The position numbers and the translations under genes were made by a program. The notes under the pieces are model-generated. The model did no database searches. It saw only the letters and a program-made list of their open reading frames with translations, and had not been told where the DNA came from. From positions 124,001-188,000 of the forward strand of contig NZ_KE386933.1 of assembly GCF_000429645.1 (NCBI RefSeq): a stretch of DNA of 64,000 nt. The letters run 5' to 3'. The DNA comes from Niveispirillum irakense DSM 11586 (GTDB lineage Bacteria; Pseudomonadota; Alphaproteobacteria; Azospirillales; Azospirillaceae). Shown here in pieces: positions 19,347 through 27,504 of the stretch; the stretch's first letter is position 1; each line of letters begins with the position of its first letter.

Positions 19347-20807
19347 ATGCTTACGACCCACCCCTTCGACGATGACAAGCTGCGTGAAGAATGCGGCGTC
19401 TTCGGCGTCTACGGTCCGCAGGACGCGGCAGCCCTGGTGGCGCTGGGCCTGCACGCCCTGCAGCATCGCGGCCAGGAAGCGGCGGGCATCGTCAGCTTTG
19501 ACGGCCAGGACTTCCCGCACCATCGCGCGCTGGGGCAGGTCGGGGATATTTTCGGCAGCGAAATGGTCATGCGCAACCTGACCGGTGATCAGGCGATCGG
19601 CCATGTCCGCTACGCCACGGCCGGCGAACGGTCCTTGCGCAATGTGCAGCCGCTGTTCGCGGAGTTCGAGTTTGGCGGCTTCGCGCTGGCGCATAATGGC
19701 AACCTGACCAACGCCATGCAGTTGCGCCGCCAGTTGGTGCGCCGGGGCTGCCTGTTCCAGTCCACGTCTGACACTGAAACCATCATCCATCTGATGGCGA
19801 CGGCGCGTGGCGGCAATGTCATTGACCGGCTGGTTGAGGCGCTGCGCCAGATCGAAGGCGCCTATTCCCTGGTCTGCATGGCCAAGGATCAGGTGATCGG
19901 TGTGCGTGACCCCAATGGCGTGCGTCCGCTGGTGCTGGGCCGCCTGGGTGATGTGCATGTGCTGGCGTCGGAGACGGTGGCGCTGGACATTATCGGTGCC
20001 GATTATGTCCGTGACATTGATCCGGGTGAGATGGTGGTGCTGGACAAGGACGGGGTGCAGAGCCTGCGCCCCTTCCAGGACGTCCCGTCCAAGTTCTGCA
20101 TTTTCGAATATATCTATTTTGCCCGGCCCGACAGCTATATGGAAGGCCACTCGGTTTACGGCGTGCGCAAGAAGATCGGCGCGCAACTGGCTATCGAAAG
20201 CCATGTCGATGCCGATCTGATCATCCCGGTGCCGGATTCGGGCGTGCCGGCGGCGCTGGGTTATGCCGAACAGAGCGGCGTGCCGTTTGATCTGGGCATC
20301 ATCCGCAACCATTATGTTGGCCGCACCTTCATCCAGCCGACGGACAAGATCCGCCGCCTGGGTGTGAAGCTGAAACATAATGCCAACCGGCATTTCATCC
20401 AGGGCAAGCGCATCGTGCTGGTGGATGACAGCATCGTGCGCGGCACCACTTCGCTGAAGATCGTGGAGATGATGCGCGATGCTGGCGCCAAGGAAGTGCA
20501 TATGCGCATTTCCAGCCCGCCGACCAGCCATAGCTGCTTCTACGGCATCGATACGCCGGAGAAGGAAAAGCTGCTGGCCCACCGCATGTCGGTGGACGAG
20601 ATGCGCGACTATATCAAGGCGGACAGCCTGGCCTTCATCAGCCTGGACGGGCTGTACAAGTCGCTGAACCACGCCAAGCGCGATGGTGACATGCCGCAAT
20701 ATTGCGATGCCTGCTTCACCGGCGAATATCCGATCCCGCTGACCGATTTTGACCCCAACCGTCAGGCAGAAGTCTCCTACCTGACCGGCGGTCGCAAGGT
20801 GGGCTGA
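19347..20807 (+). CDS. purF: Amidophosphoribosyltransferase
   Basis: A 486-residue enzyme making phosphoribosylamine from PRPP and glutamine, the first step of purine synthesis. An N-terminal Ntn glutaminase is preceded by a short propeptide; the nucleophile is the Cys in REECGVFGVYG (residue 16), to be exposed by cleavage. ALQHRGQEAAGI, RYATAG and HNGNLTN follow. The PRPP site is IVLVDDSIVRGTT, and four-Cys iron-sulphur-type residues are present in the C-terminal half. The start at 19347 has AAAGG upstream; an ATG at 19278 would give a longer propeptide. Ends in a strong terminator. Confidence 0.97.
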   Translation: MLTTHPFDDDKLREECGVFGVYGPQDAAALVALGLHALQHRGQEAAGIVSFDGQDFPHHRALGQVGDIFGSEMVMRNLTGDQAIGHVRYATAGERSLRNVQPLFAEFEFGGFALAHNGNLTNAMQLRRQLVRRGCLFQSTSDTETIIHLMATARGGNVIDRLVEALRQIEGAYSLVCMAKDQVIGVRDPNGVRPLVLGRLGDVHVLASETVALDIIGADYVRDIDPGEMVVLDKDGVQSLRPFQDVPSKFCIFEYIYFARPDSYMEGHSVYGVRKKIGAQLAIESHVDADLIIPVPDSGVPAALGYAEQSGVPFDLGIIRNHYVGRTFIQPTDKIRRLGVKLKHNANRHFIQGKRIVLVDDSIVRGTTSLKIVEMMRDAGAKEVHMRISSPPTSHSCFYGIDTPEKEKLLAHRMSVDEMRDYIKADSLAFISLDGLYKSLNHAKRDGDMPQYCDACFTGEYPIPLTDFDPNRQAEVSYLTGGRKVG

Positions 20808-20901
20808 CGGGTACCGCAACCTGTCGCGCTGGGATGATTTTGCCCATCGCGATGGTGCATATTTTACCGGGTGAGCCGTGATCGCCGCCCATTCCCCTTT
20901 G

Positions 20902-20930
20902 ATCCCGCGCCGATAATGTCGGCGCGGGAT
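20902..20930 (+). terminator. purF (radA-cvpA-purF) terminator
   Basis: A 12-bp perfect stem (20902-20913 / 20919-20930) with loop TAATG, followed by TTGCTT. It is 94 bp after the purF stop. Confidence 0.75.
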
Positions 20931-20974
20931 TTGCTTGTCCAGGCGCGAGGACATGTAATGGGGAGCGGGACATA

Positions 20975-21499
20975 ATGACTGCTATTGGATCGGCTGCGCT
21001 GCCAGGGGCGGGTGGCGCCCAACCTTTGGCCACCAAGCCACCCCGTCCCAGTGTGCTGACGGGCGAAGCGCTGGAGAAGGCACGGGCAGAGTCTGAAGCC
21101 TTCACCAAAGCCCATGCCCATCTGGGTGCCAACGACTATATCAAGGCCAGCCTGGAGCGTAGCCAAAGCAGAACTTCTGAAAAGCTCGCTTCCGGTGAGG
21201 CGACCGAAACCTTCAAGCTGCGCTTCGATGGAAATCTCTACACTTTGGCAGGGACTGCGCTGGATTTATCCTCCCTCGCCGTGACAAACGCGCCCCTTGC
21301 CACGCTTGCCGAAGCAGCGGCGCGGGGATTTGTGCCGGTGCCTTCCGTTCTTGCGGAAGAACCCGCTTCACAGACAGCAATGATCACATCGGCCACTGGC
21401 GAGGCGCCCTCCCTCTCCAACGGGGGATCAGCCCGGACCTTGTCGCGGGAGGATTGGCTTTTCAGTGTCCTGGCTGAAAGGCAGCGCCGCCCTGGATAA
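20975..21499 (+). CDS. Hypothetical protein, unrecognised
   Basis: A 174-residue protein without signal peptide or membrane segment. The first 25 residues are Gly/Ala/Pro rich and look disordered; a helical segment follows (TGEALEKARAESEAFTKA, NDYIKASLERSQ). The C-terminus ends in TLSREDWLFSVLAERQRR. No family recognised. Coding looks real: codon use and GC match neighbours, GGGGAGCGGGA lies upstream, and a terminator follows closely. It stands alone between the purF terminator and the convergent chemoreceptor gene. Confidence 0.65.
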   Translation: MTAIGSAALPGAGGAQPLATKPPRPSVLTGEALEKARAESEAFTKAHAHLGANDYIKASLERSQSRTSEKLASGEATETFKLRFDGNLYTLAGTALDLSSLAVTNAPLATLAEAAARGFVPVPSVLAEEPASQTAMITSATGEAPSLSNGGSARTLSREDWLFSVLAERQRRPG

Positions 21500-21520
21500 T
21501 GAAACTCGTATCAGGGAATA

Positions 21521-21548
21521 AAGGCCGGTGGATGCCACCACCGGCCTT
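21521..21548. terminator. Bidirectional terminator between the hypothetical gene and the chemoreceptor
   Basis: AAGGCCGGTGG (21521-21531) pairs with CCACCGGCCTT (21538-21548), with A-rich sequence before and TTG after. It lies between convergent stop codons. Confidence 0.82.
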
Positions 21549-21565
21549 GTCCGTTGACTGACTGG

Positions 21566-23245
21566 TCAAGCCCGGACCCGGGACAGGAAGCCCCGGATCT
21601 GGTCGCCCAAGGCATCGGACCGTTTGCTGAGCCCGCCAGAGGCGTCATTCACCCGTCGGGAGGCGTCCTTGGTGGCGCCTGCCCCTTTCAGCACATGGTC
21701 CACGCGGGCCGCCACCTGCCGGGTGCTATCGCTGGTTTGCTGAACGCTGTGGACGATCTCGTGTGTCATCTGGGCCTGCTGTTTGACGGCACTGGCAATC
21801 TCCAGGCTGGCGCCGCGGATATTGCCGATCCGCTCGGTAATGGCGTTGAGTGCTGCCACGGCGTCCTGGGTGGCTGTCTGGATGTCCGCGACCTGCCCGC
21901 CGATCTCGCTGGTCGCGTCAGCCGTCTGGCGGGCCAGCGCCTTCACCTCTGCGGCCACCACGGCAAAACCTTTGCCAGCCTCTCCGGCGCGGGCGGCCTC
22001 AATGGTCGCATTCAAGGCCAGCAGGTTGGTCTGGCTGGCGATCTCGCTGATCAACTGTACGACCGTGCCAATCTTCTCGGCGGCACCGGCCAGACCCTTC
22101 ACCATGGCATCGGTGCGCTCGGCTTCTTCCACCGCCTGCGCGGCGATGGCGGTGGAATGATCGACGCGGCTGCCGATTTCCCGGATGCTGCCTGAAAGCT
22201 GATCGGTGGCGTTGGAAACAACGGTGACCTGCTGTGTCGTCGTCTCAATGGCTTCGGCCATGCTCAGCACGGCCTCGCGGGTCGTGTCTGCCACCTGTTC
22301 CATCTCCTGCGCCGTATCCCGCAATTCCGCGACGGCGGACAGGGTCTGCTGCAGGGAGGTTGTGGCCTCTCTGTCGAACTGTGCGGACAAATCCTGCATC
22401 AGGGCTGCCCGCTGCTGGCTGGCTTTGGCTGTGGCTTCCTGTTCTGCCTGCAGGGTCCGTCGTTCCTCCTCGTTGCGGACGAGGATGGTCAAAGCTTCGG
22501 ACAGGTGGCCAATCTCATCCCGGCGGCGGCCAAGGGCGGCATCAATGGTCAGCCCCCGCTCACCCGCAGTCAGGCGCCGGGTGATACCGGCAAGGTCCAC
22601 CAGGGGGCGAGCAATGTTGCGGGAGATGAAGTAGTTCACGGCCAGGATGGCAATGATCAGCGCCAGGATGGCCCCACCCACCATGGCATAGGTCAACAGA
22701 AGGGAACGCTCCACGGCTTTGGCATGGGTATCAATGGTTAATGTTTGCGCCGCCTGGATTTTCGCAACCTGCTCCTCCAGTCCCAGTCCAGCCCGTTCCA
22801 ATCCATTCATGAAGGCAAGGGTTGTGTTCACATCCCCATCAATGACGTCGATAAGGTCCATGCTGCGGGTGATGTATTTCTTGGCCGCCGCCGCCATGGG
22901 TTCGGCCAGTTCGGTCATATTGTTATTGGCGGTGACGGTCATCAGCTTCTGCACATCGGCTTCCAGCAGGGCCGTCAGTTCAACAACAACCTTCTTCCGT
23001 TCCCCCACCTTTTCGACGCTCAAGCCCGTGGCTGCCGTCGCCACCAATTGGTAGAGCGCCTTGCGCTGCTGCGGCATGTGGATCAGGAAATCATTCATCA
23101 CCGCGCTGTCATGCATGGTTGGCCCCAATATGGTGCCAACCCGGCTGTCGATGCCCCGCACGGCAATGATCTGGACGATCCCCAGCCCAACCATCGCAAC
23201 GGCCAGACAGATGAAATAGAGGGCGACTTTCCGGGCAATGGGCAT
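21566..23245 (-). CDS. Methyl-accepting chemotaxis protein
   Basis: A 559-residue membrane chemoreceptor. TM1 lies near residues 8-28 ([19 protein letters not shown]), followed by a helical periplasmic domain of about 150 residues that looks like a four-helix bundle, TM2 ([18 protein letters not shown]), a HAMP domain ([17 protein letters not shown]) and a cytoplasmic signalling domain with the hairpin tip [20 protein letters not shown]. The C-terminus lacks the NWETF methyltransferase tether. A secreted cache-domain gene lies 97 bp upstream on the same strand, so the two are probably an operon and may act as sensor partners. Confidence 0.95.
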   Translation of the reverse strand: MPIARKVALYFICLAVAMVGLGIVQIIAVRGIDSRVGTILGPTMHDSAVMNDFLIHMPQQRKALYQLVATAATGLSVEKVGERKKVVVELTALLEADVQKLMTVTANNNMTELAEPMAAAAKKYITRSMDLIDVIDGDVNTTLAFMNGLERAGLGLEEQVAKIQAAQTLTIDTHAKAVERSLLLTYAMVGGAILALIIAILAVNYFISRNIARPLVDLAGITRRLTAGERGLTIDAALGRRRDEIGHLSEALTILVRNEEERRTLQAEQEATAKASQQRAALMQDLSAQFDREATTSLQQTLSAVAELRDTAQEMEQVADTTREAVLSMAEAIETTTQQVTVVSNATDQLSGSIREIGSRVDHSTAIAAQAVEEAERTDAMVKGLAGAAEKIGTVVQLISEIASQTNLLALNATIEAARAGEAGKGFAVVAAEVKALARQTADATSEIGGQVADIQTATQDAVAALNAITERIGNIRGASLEIASAVKQQAQMTHEIVHSVQQTSDSTRQVAARVDHVLKGAGATKDASRRVNDASGGLSKRSDALGDQIRGFLSRVRA

Positions 23246-23342
23246 GATTCACCTCACGCTGCCATGCGCGCTGGCGCGGCTTTGGGTGAAGAGGGGAGGG
23301 CGGGTGGCAAACGCGCTACCCGCCGGCGGCATCAGGGCCGCA

Positions 23343-23807
23343 TCATTTCTTGTAGACGCCGGCGCAGATCGCGAGGTTGCTTTCCACCTGGCAGTACATT
23401 TCCTTCGGCTCCACCTTCTTGGTGGTCGGATTGGTGAACTTGTAATCCTGCCAGAAGCTTTTATTGGCCTTGGCCATGTCCACCCGCTCTTTGATATAGA
23501 GCTTGCCGTCAATATCCTCGGCGTCGATCAGGTCCTTGCCGATCAGCTTTTCGTTGGCACCATGGGCCAGGCATTTGCCGTTCAGGTCATAGACGACGAC
23601 ATAGAGATCGCGGTCGGTGAACGCCCCGCCCTTGGTGGAAAAATCCGTGAAGGCTTTTTCCGGTCCGGCGGCGGTCATGTGCTTTGCCGCCCGCTGGACC
23701 ATGGCGATGGCCTCGTCGCGGGTGGCGTTGCCTTCGGCTGCCTTCACCGGCTGGAAGCTGGCCATGGCCATTCCAATGATCAATGCTGTCAACATATGGG
23801 CACGCAT
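23343..23807 (-). CDS. Secreted single-cache-domain protein
   Basis: A 154-residue protein: signal peptide MRAHMLTALIIGMAMASFQP then VKAAE, followed by one small cache-type sensor domain. The family pattern is clear: ATRDEAIAMVQRAAKHM, then the FTDRDLYVVVYDLNGKCLAHG core, LIGKDL, and a WQDYKFTNPTTKKVEPK segment. Such domains bind small organic ligands. It has no membrane anchor or output domain of its own. The start at 23807 is fixed by AAGGGAG upstream; the frame is open to 23849. The following gene is a chemoreceptor, suggesting it acts as a diffusible periplasmic ligand-binding partner (inference). Confidence 0.88.
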   Translation of the reverse strand: MRAHMLTALIIGMAMASFQPVKAAEGNATRDEAIAMVQRAAKHMTAAGPEKAFTDFSTKGGAFTDRDLYVVVYDLNGKCLAHGANEKLIGKDLIDAEDIDGKLYIKERVDMAKANKSFWQDYKFTNPTTKKVEPKEMYCQVESNLAICAGVYKK

Positions 23808-23966
23808 GTCGGGCACTCCCTTGCAATTGGTCTTCGGCGTTACCTGCAAGGTTGCACTGGAACAGCAATGCTGGAATCACACTTTAGAATATATGATCTT
23901 TTGGACCCCTGATCGGGTGATAATCATCCGCGATTAAAATGCACATGTTCAATATTCATACAAAAT

Positions 23967-24010
23967 AATGCCCCCGCCCAAGGGTAGAACTCCATCGGGC
24001 GAGGGCATTA
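23967..24010 (-). terminator. Terminator of the zur-cobW transcript
   Basis: GGGCGAGGGCATTA (23997-24010) pairs with TAATGCCCCCGCCC-type sequence at 23967-23980, one bulge. On the minus strand it is followed by TTTTG. It lies 23 bp after the CobW-family stop. Confidence 0.78.
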
Positions 24011-24032
24011 CTGTGAATAAAAACGGGGTCGT

Positions 24033-25280
24033 TTACGCCCTGGGCATGCAGCTATCGAACAAGGTCTGCACCACCGGGCGGGTCAGGTCTTTCACGATGA
24101 AGACGATGCGCGTGCTGTGATCATCGGTCGGCCAGGCATCCAGTTGCACCGGTGGGTGGAACAGGTGCTGCACGCCATGAATGACGATGGGGCGCTCGGC
24201 CTCTTCCACATTCAGCAGGCCCTTCACGCGCAGGATATTGTCACCCTTCGCCTTGGCGACCGTTTCAAAGAAAGTGACCAGATTGTCCCAGGGCAGCGGC
24301 TTGTCCGCCTTGATGACGAAGCTGGTGATCTTGTCGTTATGGCGGTTCACATCATGGTGATGGTGGCCATGTTCGCCATGGTCATGGTCGCAATGGCCGT
24401 GATCATGGTCGCAGTGGGAATGATCATGATCGTGGTCATGTCCATGCCCGTGGGCATGATGACCGTGATCATGGTGCCCATGATCATGATGCTCGTGCCC
24501 GTGATCATGGTGGCAATGGCCATGGTCGTGATCGCAATGACCATGATCGTGGTCATGATGATGGTCGTGATCATGACCGCCATCATAGGCTTCGGCCTTC
24601 AGCCAGCGCTGTACATCCAGCGACTTGGTCTCCGGGTTGTACAGGCCGGCATCGAACAGGAGTACGGGCAGGGCATTGTCGGTCTGGGCATCCACATGCA
24701 CGGCACCGGGGTTCAGGTCGTGCAGGCGGCGGCGCAGGGCATCCACGGTTGCCTTGTCGGCCAGATCGGTCTTGGTCAGCACCACGCGGTCGGCCACGGC
24801 GGCCTGCTTCAGGCTTTCCTCGTGATTGTCCAACTGGCCCATGCCGTGCACGCTGTCGATGGTCGTCACCACACCATCCAGGCGGAAGCGTGAGGCGATC
24901 AGCGGATCGGTCATCAGCGTGTGCAGGATGGGCGCGGGGTCGGCCAGACCGGTCGTCTCGATCACCACCCGGTCAAATTCCGGCACTTCGCCCTTGTTGC
25001 GGCGCAGATACAGGTCGCGCAGCGTGTCGGACAGGTCGGACCGGATGGTGCAGCACAGGCAGCCGCTATCCATCAGCACCGTATTTTCATCGGCCTTGGA
25101 GACCAGCAGATGGTCCAGCCCGACCTCACCGAATTCATTGATGATGACGGCGGTGCGGGCCATGGCCGGGTCGCGGATCAGGCGCGACAGCAGCGTGGTC
25201 TTGCCAGAGCCGAGGAAGCCGGTCAGGACCGAGATCGGCAGGCGGGGCGGCGGGGAGGGAGGGGTCGTCTGGGTCGACAA
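24033..25280 (-). CDS. CobW/COG0523-family GTPase with long histidine-rich insert (zinc chaperone type)
   Basis: A 415-residue G3E GTPase. Walker A GFLGSGKTT (21-29), the metal-binding CLCC motif (GCLCCT, 73-78), ETTGLADPAP and the guanine-specificity TKTD (169-172) are seen, then a histidine/aspartate-rich stretch at about 236-310 made of HDHDHGH-like repeats with interspersed Cys, then the CobW C-terminal domain. The CXCC site and His-rich insert point to zinc delivery or storage (ZigA/ZNG1-like) rather than cobalamin synthesis. It lies 81 bp downstream of the zinc regulator gene on the same strand, supporting a zinc-starvation role. The repeats are also repetitive at DNA level (24351-24575). 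Confidence 0.92.
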   Translation of the reverse strand: MSTQTTPPSPPPRLPISVLTGFLGSGKTTLLSRLIRDPAMARTAVIINEFGEVGLDHLLVSKADENTVLMDSGCLCCTIRSDLSDTLRDLYLRRNKGEVPEFDRVVIETTGLADPAPILHTLMTDPLIASRFRLDGVVTTIDSVHGMGQLDNHEESLKQAAVADRVVLTKTDLADKATVDALRRRLHDLNPGAVHVDAQTDNALPVLLFDAGLYNPETKSLDVQRWLKAEAYDGGHDHDHHHDHDHGHCDHDHGHCHHDHGHEHHDHGHHDHGHHAHGHGHDHDHDHSHCDHDHGHCDHDHGEHGHHHHDVNRHNDKITSFVIKADKPLPWDNLVTFFETVAKAKGDNILRVKGLLNVEEAERPIVIHGVQHLFHPPVQLDAWPTDDHSTRIVFIVKDLTRPVVQTLFDSCMPRA

Positions 25281-25361
25281 GGCACTGTTCCTGTCTGATT
25301 GGAAAGGCCCGCTATACCGGGCCGGATCATGGGGTGGATGTGATCGGATGGAACTGTTTCG

Positions 25362-25862
25362 TCAACCGGCGCGGCAGGCAGGGCAGATGCCCGTCACTTC
25401 CACCGTCTGGCGGGTGACGGTGAAGCCCTGGGCCGAGGCGGTTTCGTTGATGGCCTGGGCGATGCGGGGATCGACCAGTTCCGTGGCATCGCCGCATTTC
25501 TCGCAGACCAGGAACTGGCCGCTATGGGCGGTGCCGGGGGTGGGACAGCCGACAAAGGCGTTCTGGCTTTCGATCCGGTGAATCAGCCCCTGTTCCAGCA
25601 GGAAATCCAGCGCGCGATAAACCGTCAGCGGCGCCACCCGTTTGCCGTCCTTGGACAGATCCTCCAGGATGGCATAGGCGCCGCGCGGCTTGTGGCTGGA
25701 CCAGACCAGTTCCAGCACGCGGGCGCGCTGGGCGGTCAATCGGGCCCCCCGGCTGGCGCACACATCCTCTGCCCGGGCCAGCGCATCCTTGACGCAGGCG
25801 CCATGGTCGTGGCGGTGGTGGTCCGCATGGGAATGCGGATGGGCATGGGAATGATGATCCAT
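25362..25862 (-). CDS. zur: Fur-family zinc uptake regulator Zur
   Basis: A 166-residue repressor. A His-rich N-terminus (MDHHSHAHPHSHADHHRHDH) precedes a winged helix (LTAQRARVLELVWSSHKPRGAY) and a dimerisation domain with two CxxC pairs, CEKCGD and CPAC, the structural zinc site of Zur. The LTVYRALDFLLEQGLIHRIES segment is the family recognition region. The linked CobW GTPase supports zinc rather than iron sensing. No clear Zur-box palindrome was found in the short region upstream of either gene. Confidence 0.9.
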   Translation of the reverse strand: MDHHSHAHPHSHADHHRHDHGACVKDALARAEDVCASRGARLTAQRARVLELVWSSHKPRGAYAILEDLSKDGKRVAPLTVYRALDFLLEQGLIHRIESQNAFVGCPTPGTAHSGQFLVCEKCGDATELVDPRIAQAINETASAQGFTVTRQTVEVTGICPACRAG

Positions 25863-26023
25863 AATCGGGCAGACCCGTCGCGTGAAGCCGGTAGCGATAG
25901 GCTTAATCTAGGCGTCCCGCGTGGGAAATGCGAGGGCGGGATGCTGGACGGATGCCGGTGGCGCTCTAGCTCATGTTCCGTTGGCCGGGAAACAGTCCGG
26001 CTTTCAGGCAATAGAGGGAAGAT

Positions 26024-26752
26024 ATGCCGGCACCCGTCATCATCATCGGCGCCACCGGCGGCGTGGGGGCGGCCCTGGCGCGGACCCTGGCCGGCCGCGG
26101 CGTCAACCTGCATCTGATCGGCCGGGATGAAGCCCGCACCGCTGATCTGGCAGCGACCCTGGGTGCCAGCCATGCCAGTGCCGATGTGCGGGACGAGGCG
26201 GCGCTGGCCGCAGCCGTCGCGGCGGGGGATCGGGGCGAGGGGATTGCCGGGCTGGCTTACTGTGTCGGGTCCATCACCATCAAGCCGCTGAAGGCGCTGA
26301 AGAATGAGGATTTCCTGGCCGCGTATCAGTTGAATGTGCTGGGCGCCGTCACGGCCCTGCGCGCGGCGGAGAAAGGGTTGAAGGCGGCCAAGGGGGCCGT
26401 GGTGCTCTTCTCCACCGTTGCGGTGGAACAGGGTTTTGCCAACCATACCGCCATCGCTACGGCCAAGGGCGCGGTGGCGGCTTTGGGCCGGTCGCTGGCG
26501 GCGGAATGGGCGCCGCATGTGCGGGTGAATGTCATTGCCCCGTCGCTGACCCGCACGCCGCTGGCGGCCCCCCTGCTGGCATCGGAACAGATGGCCCAGG
26601 GTATCGCCGCCATGCACCCGATCCCCCGTCTGGGAGAGGCGGACGACCAGGCATCGGCAGCATCCTTCCTGCTGTCGCCCGACGCGGGCTGGATCACGGG
26701 GCAGGTGCTGGGGGTGGATGGCGGGCGCGGGGTCTTGCGCACCAAAGGATAA
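26024..26752 (+). CDS. SDR-family protein lacking the catalytic tyrosine
   Basis: A 242-residue Rossmann-fold protein of the short-chain dehydrogenase class. The cofactor loop GATGGVG (9-15) is intact, Ser130 sits where the catalytic Ser is expected, and Lys148 is present, but the usual Tyr of YxxxK is Ile144 (I-A-T-A-K). Oxidoreductase chemistry by the normal mechanism is therefore unlikely, unless another residue substitutes. The C-terminal SPDAGWITGQVLGVDGG is typical SDR. It starts a tightly spaced group: the next gene begins 11 bp after its stop, and the photolyase overlaps that one. GAGGGAAG precedes the ATG. Confidence 0.88.
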   Translation: MPAPVIIIGATGGVGAALARTLAGRGVNLHLIGRDEARTADLAATLGASHASADVRDEAALAAAVAAGDRGEGIAGLAYCVGSITIKPLKALKNEDFLAAYQLNVLGAVTALRAAEKGLKAAKGAVVLFSTVAVEQGFANHTAIATAKGAVAALGRSLAAEWAPHVRVNVIAPSLTRTPLAAPLLASEQMAQGIAAMHPIPRLGEADDQASAASFLLSPDAGWITGQVLGVDGGRGVLRTKG

Positions 26753-26763
26753 GCCGGAGGGAC

Positions 26764-27504
26764 ATGCCGATGATGATCGACCGCCGTTTCCTGCTGTTGG
26801 GCATGGCCTGCACCGGTCTTGCCGGTCGCGCCTTTGCCGCCCCCACCATTCCGGAGGGCGGGCAGATCGCCTTCAGCGTCTTCCGCCAGGGTGACAGCCC
26901 CATGGGCTATCACCGGCTGCGCTTTTCCCGCCAGGGCGATGACCTGATCATGGAGAAGGAAATCCATCTGGAGGTGAAGCTGGCCTTCATCACGGCCTAT
27001 CGCTACCAGCATTTCAACCGGGAGGTCTGGCGCGATGGGCGGCTGATCGCCATCGACACCAGGACCAATGATGATGGCGACCGGTACGAGGTGACAGGGC
27101 GCGCCACCGATGCCGGGCTGGAGGTGGAAAGCAGCGCCAATGGCCGCTTCATCGCGCCGGCCACCATCATCCCCACCAGCTATTGGAACCATGACATCAC
27201 CAGCGCCACGCAATTGCTGGACAGCCAGCGCGGCCTGATCATGGAGGTGGTGATGGAGGATCTGGGGCCGGACAGCCCGCCGGGCAGTACCCTCGCTGCC
27301 CGCCATCACCGCATCAATATCCAGACCAACAAGCCCGGCAATACCGACAGGATCGACCTTTGGTACGATGAAACCGGGGCCTGGGTGGGGCTGGCGTTTG
27401 AGGCGAAGGACCAGCAGATCCATTATGTGCTGGATGGTGCCGGCATCCCCACGCCGCTCCCCCTCGTGAAGGAGGAGGATAAGCAGGGCGGGAACCGGTC
27501 GTGA
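26764..27504 (+). CDS. DUF6134-family secreted protein
   Basis: A 246-residue protein. The N-terminus MPMMIDRRFLLLGMACTGLA with AFA near residue 25 is a signal peptide of RR type (possibly Tat). The mature domain is rich in beta strands (IAFSVFRQGDSPMGYHRLRF, EVKLAFITAYRYQHFNREVW) and contains IIPTSYWNHDI, features I associate with DUF6134. The fold probably binds a lipid-like molecule, but this is speculation. CGGAGGGAC precedes the ATG. Its stop codon overlaps the GTG start of the photolyase gene, implying translational coupling. Confidence 0.75.
   Translation: MPMMIDRRFLLLGMACTGLAGRAFAAPTIPEGGQIAFSVFRQGDSPMGYHRLRFSRQGDDLIMEKEIHLEVKLAFITAYRYQHFNREVWRDGRLIAIDTRTNDDGDRYEVTGRATDAGLEVESSANGRFIAPATIIPTSYWNHDITSATQLLDSQRGLIMEVVMEDLGPDSPPGSTLAARHHRINIQTNKPGNTDRIDLWYDETGAWVGLAFEAKDQQIHYVLDGAGIPTPLPLVKEEDKQGGNRS

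Noticed and set aside
24351-24575. Short direct repeats that might suggest a CRISPR array or minisatellite
   Set aside because: They encode the histidine-rich insert of the CobW GTPase in frame; there are no spacers of regular length.
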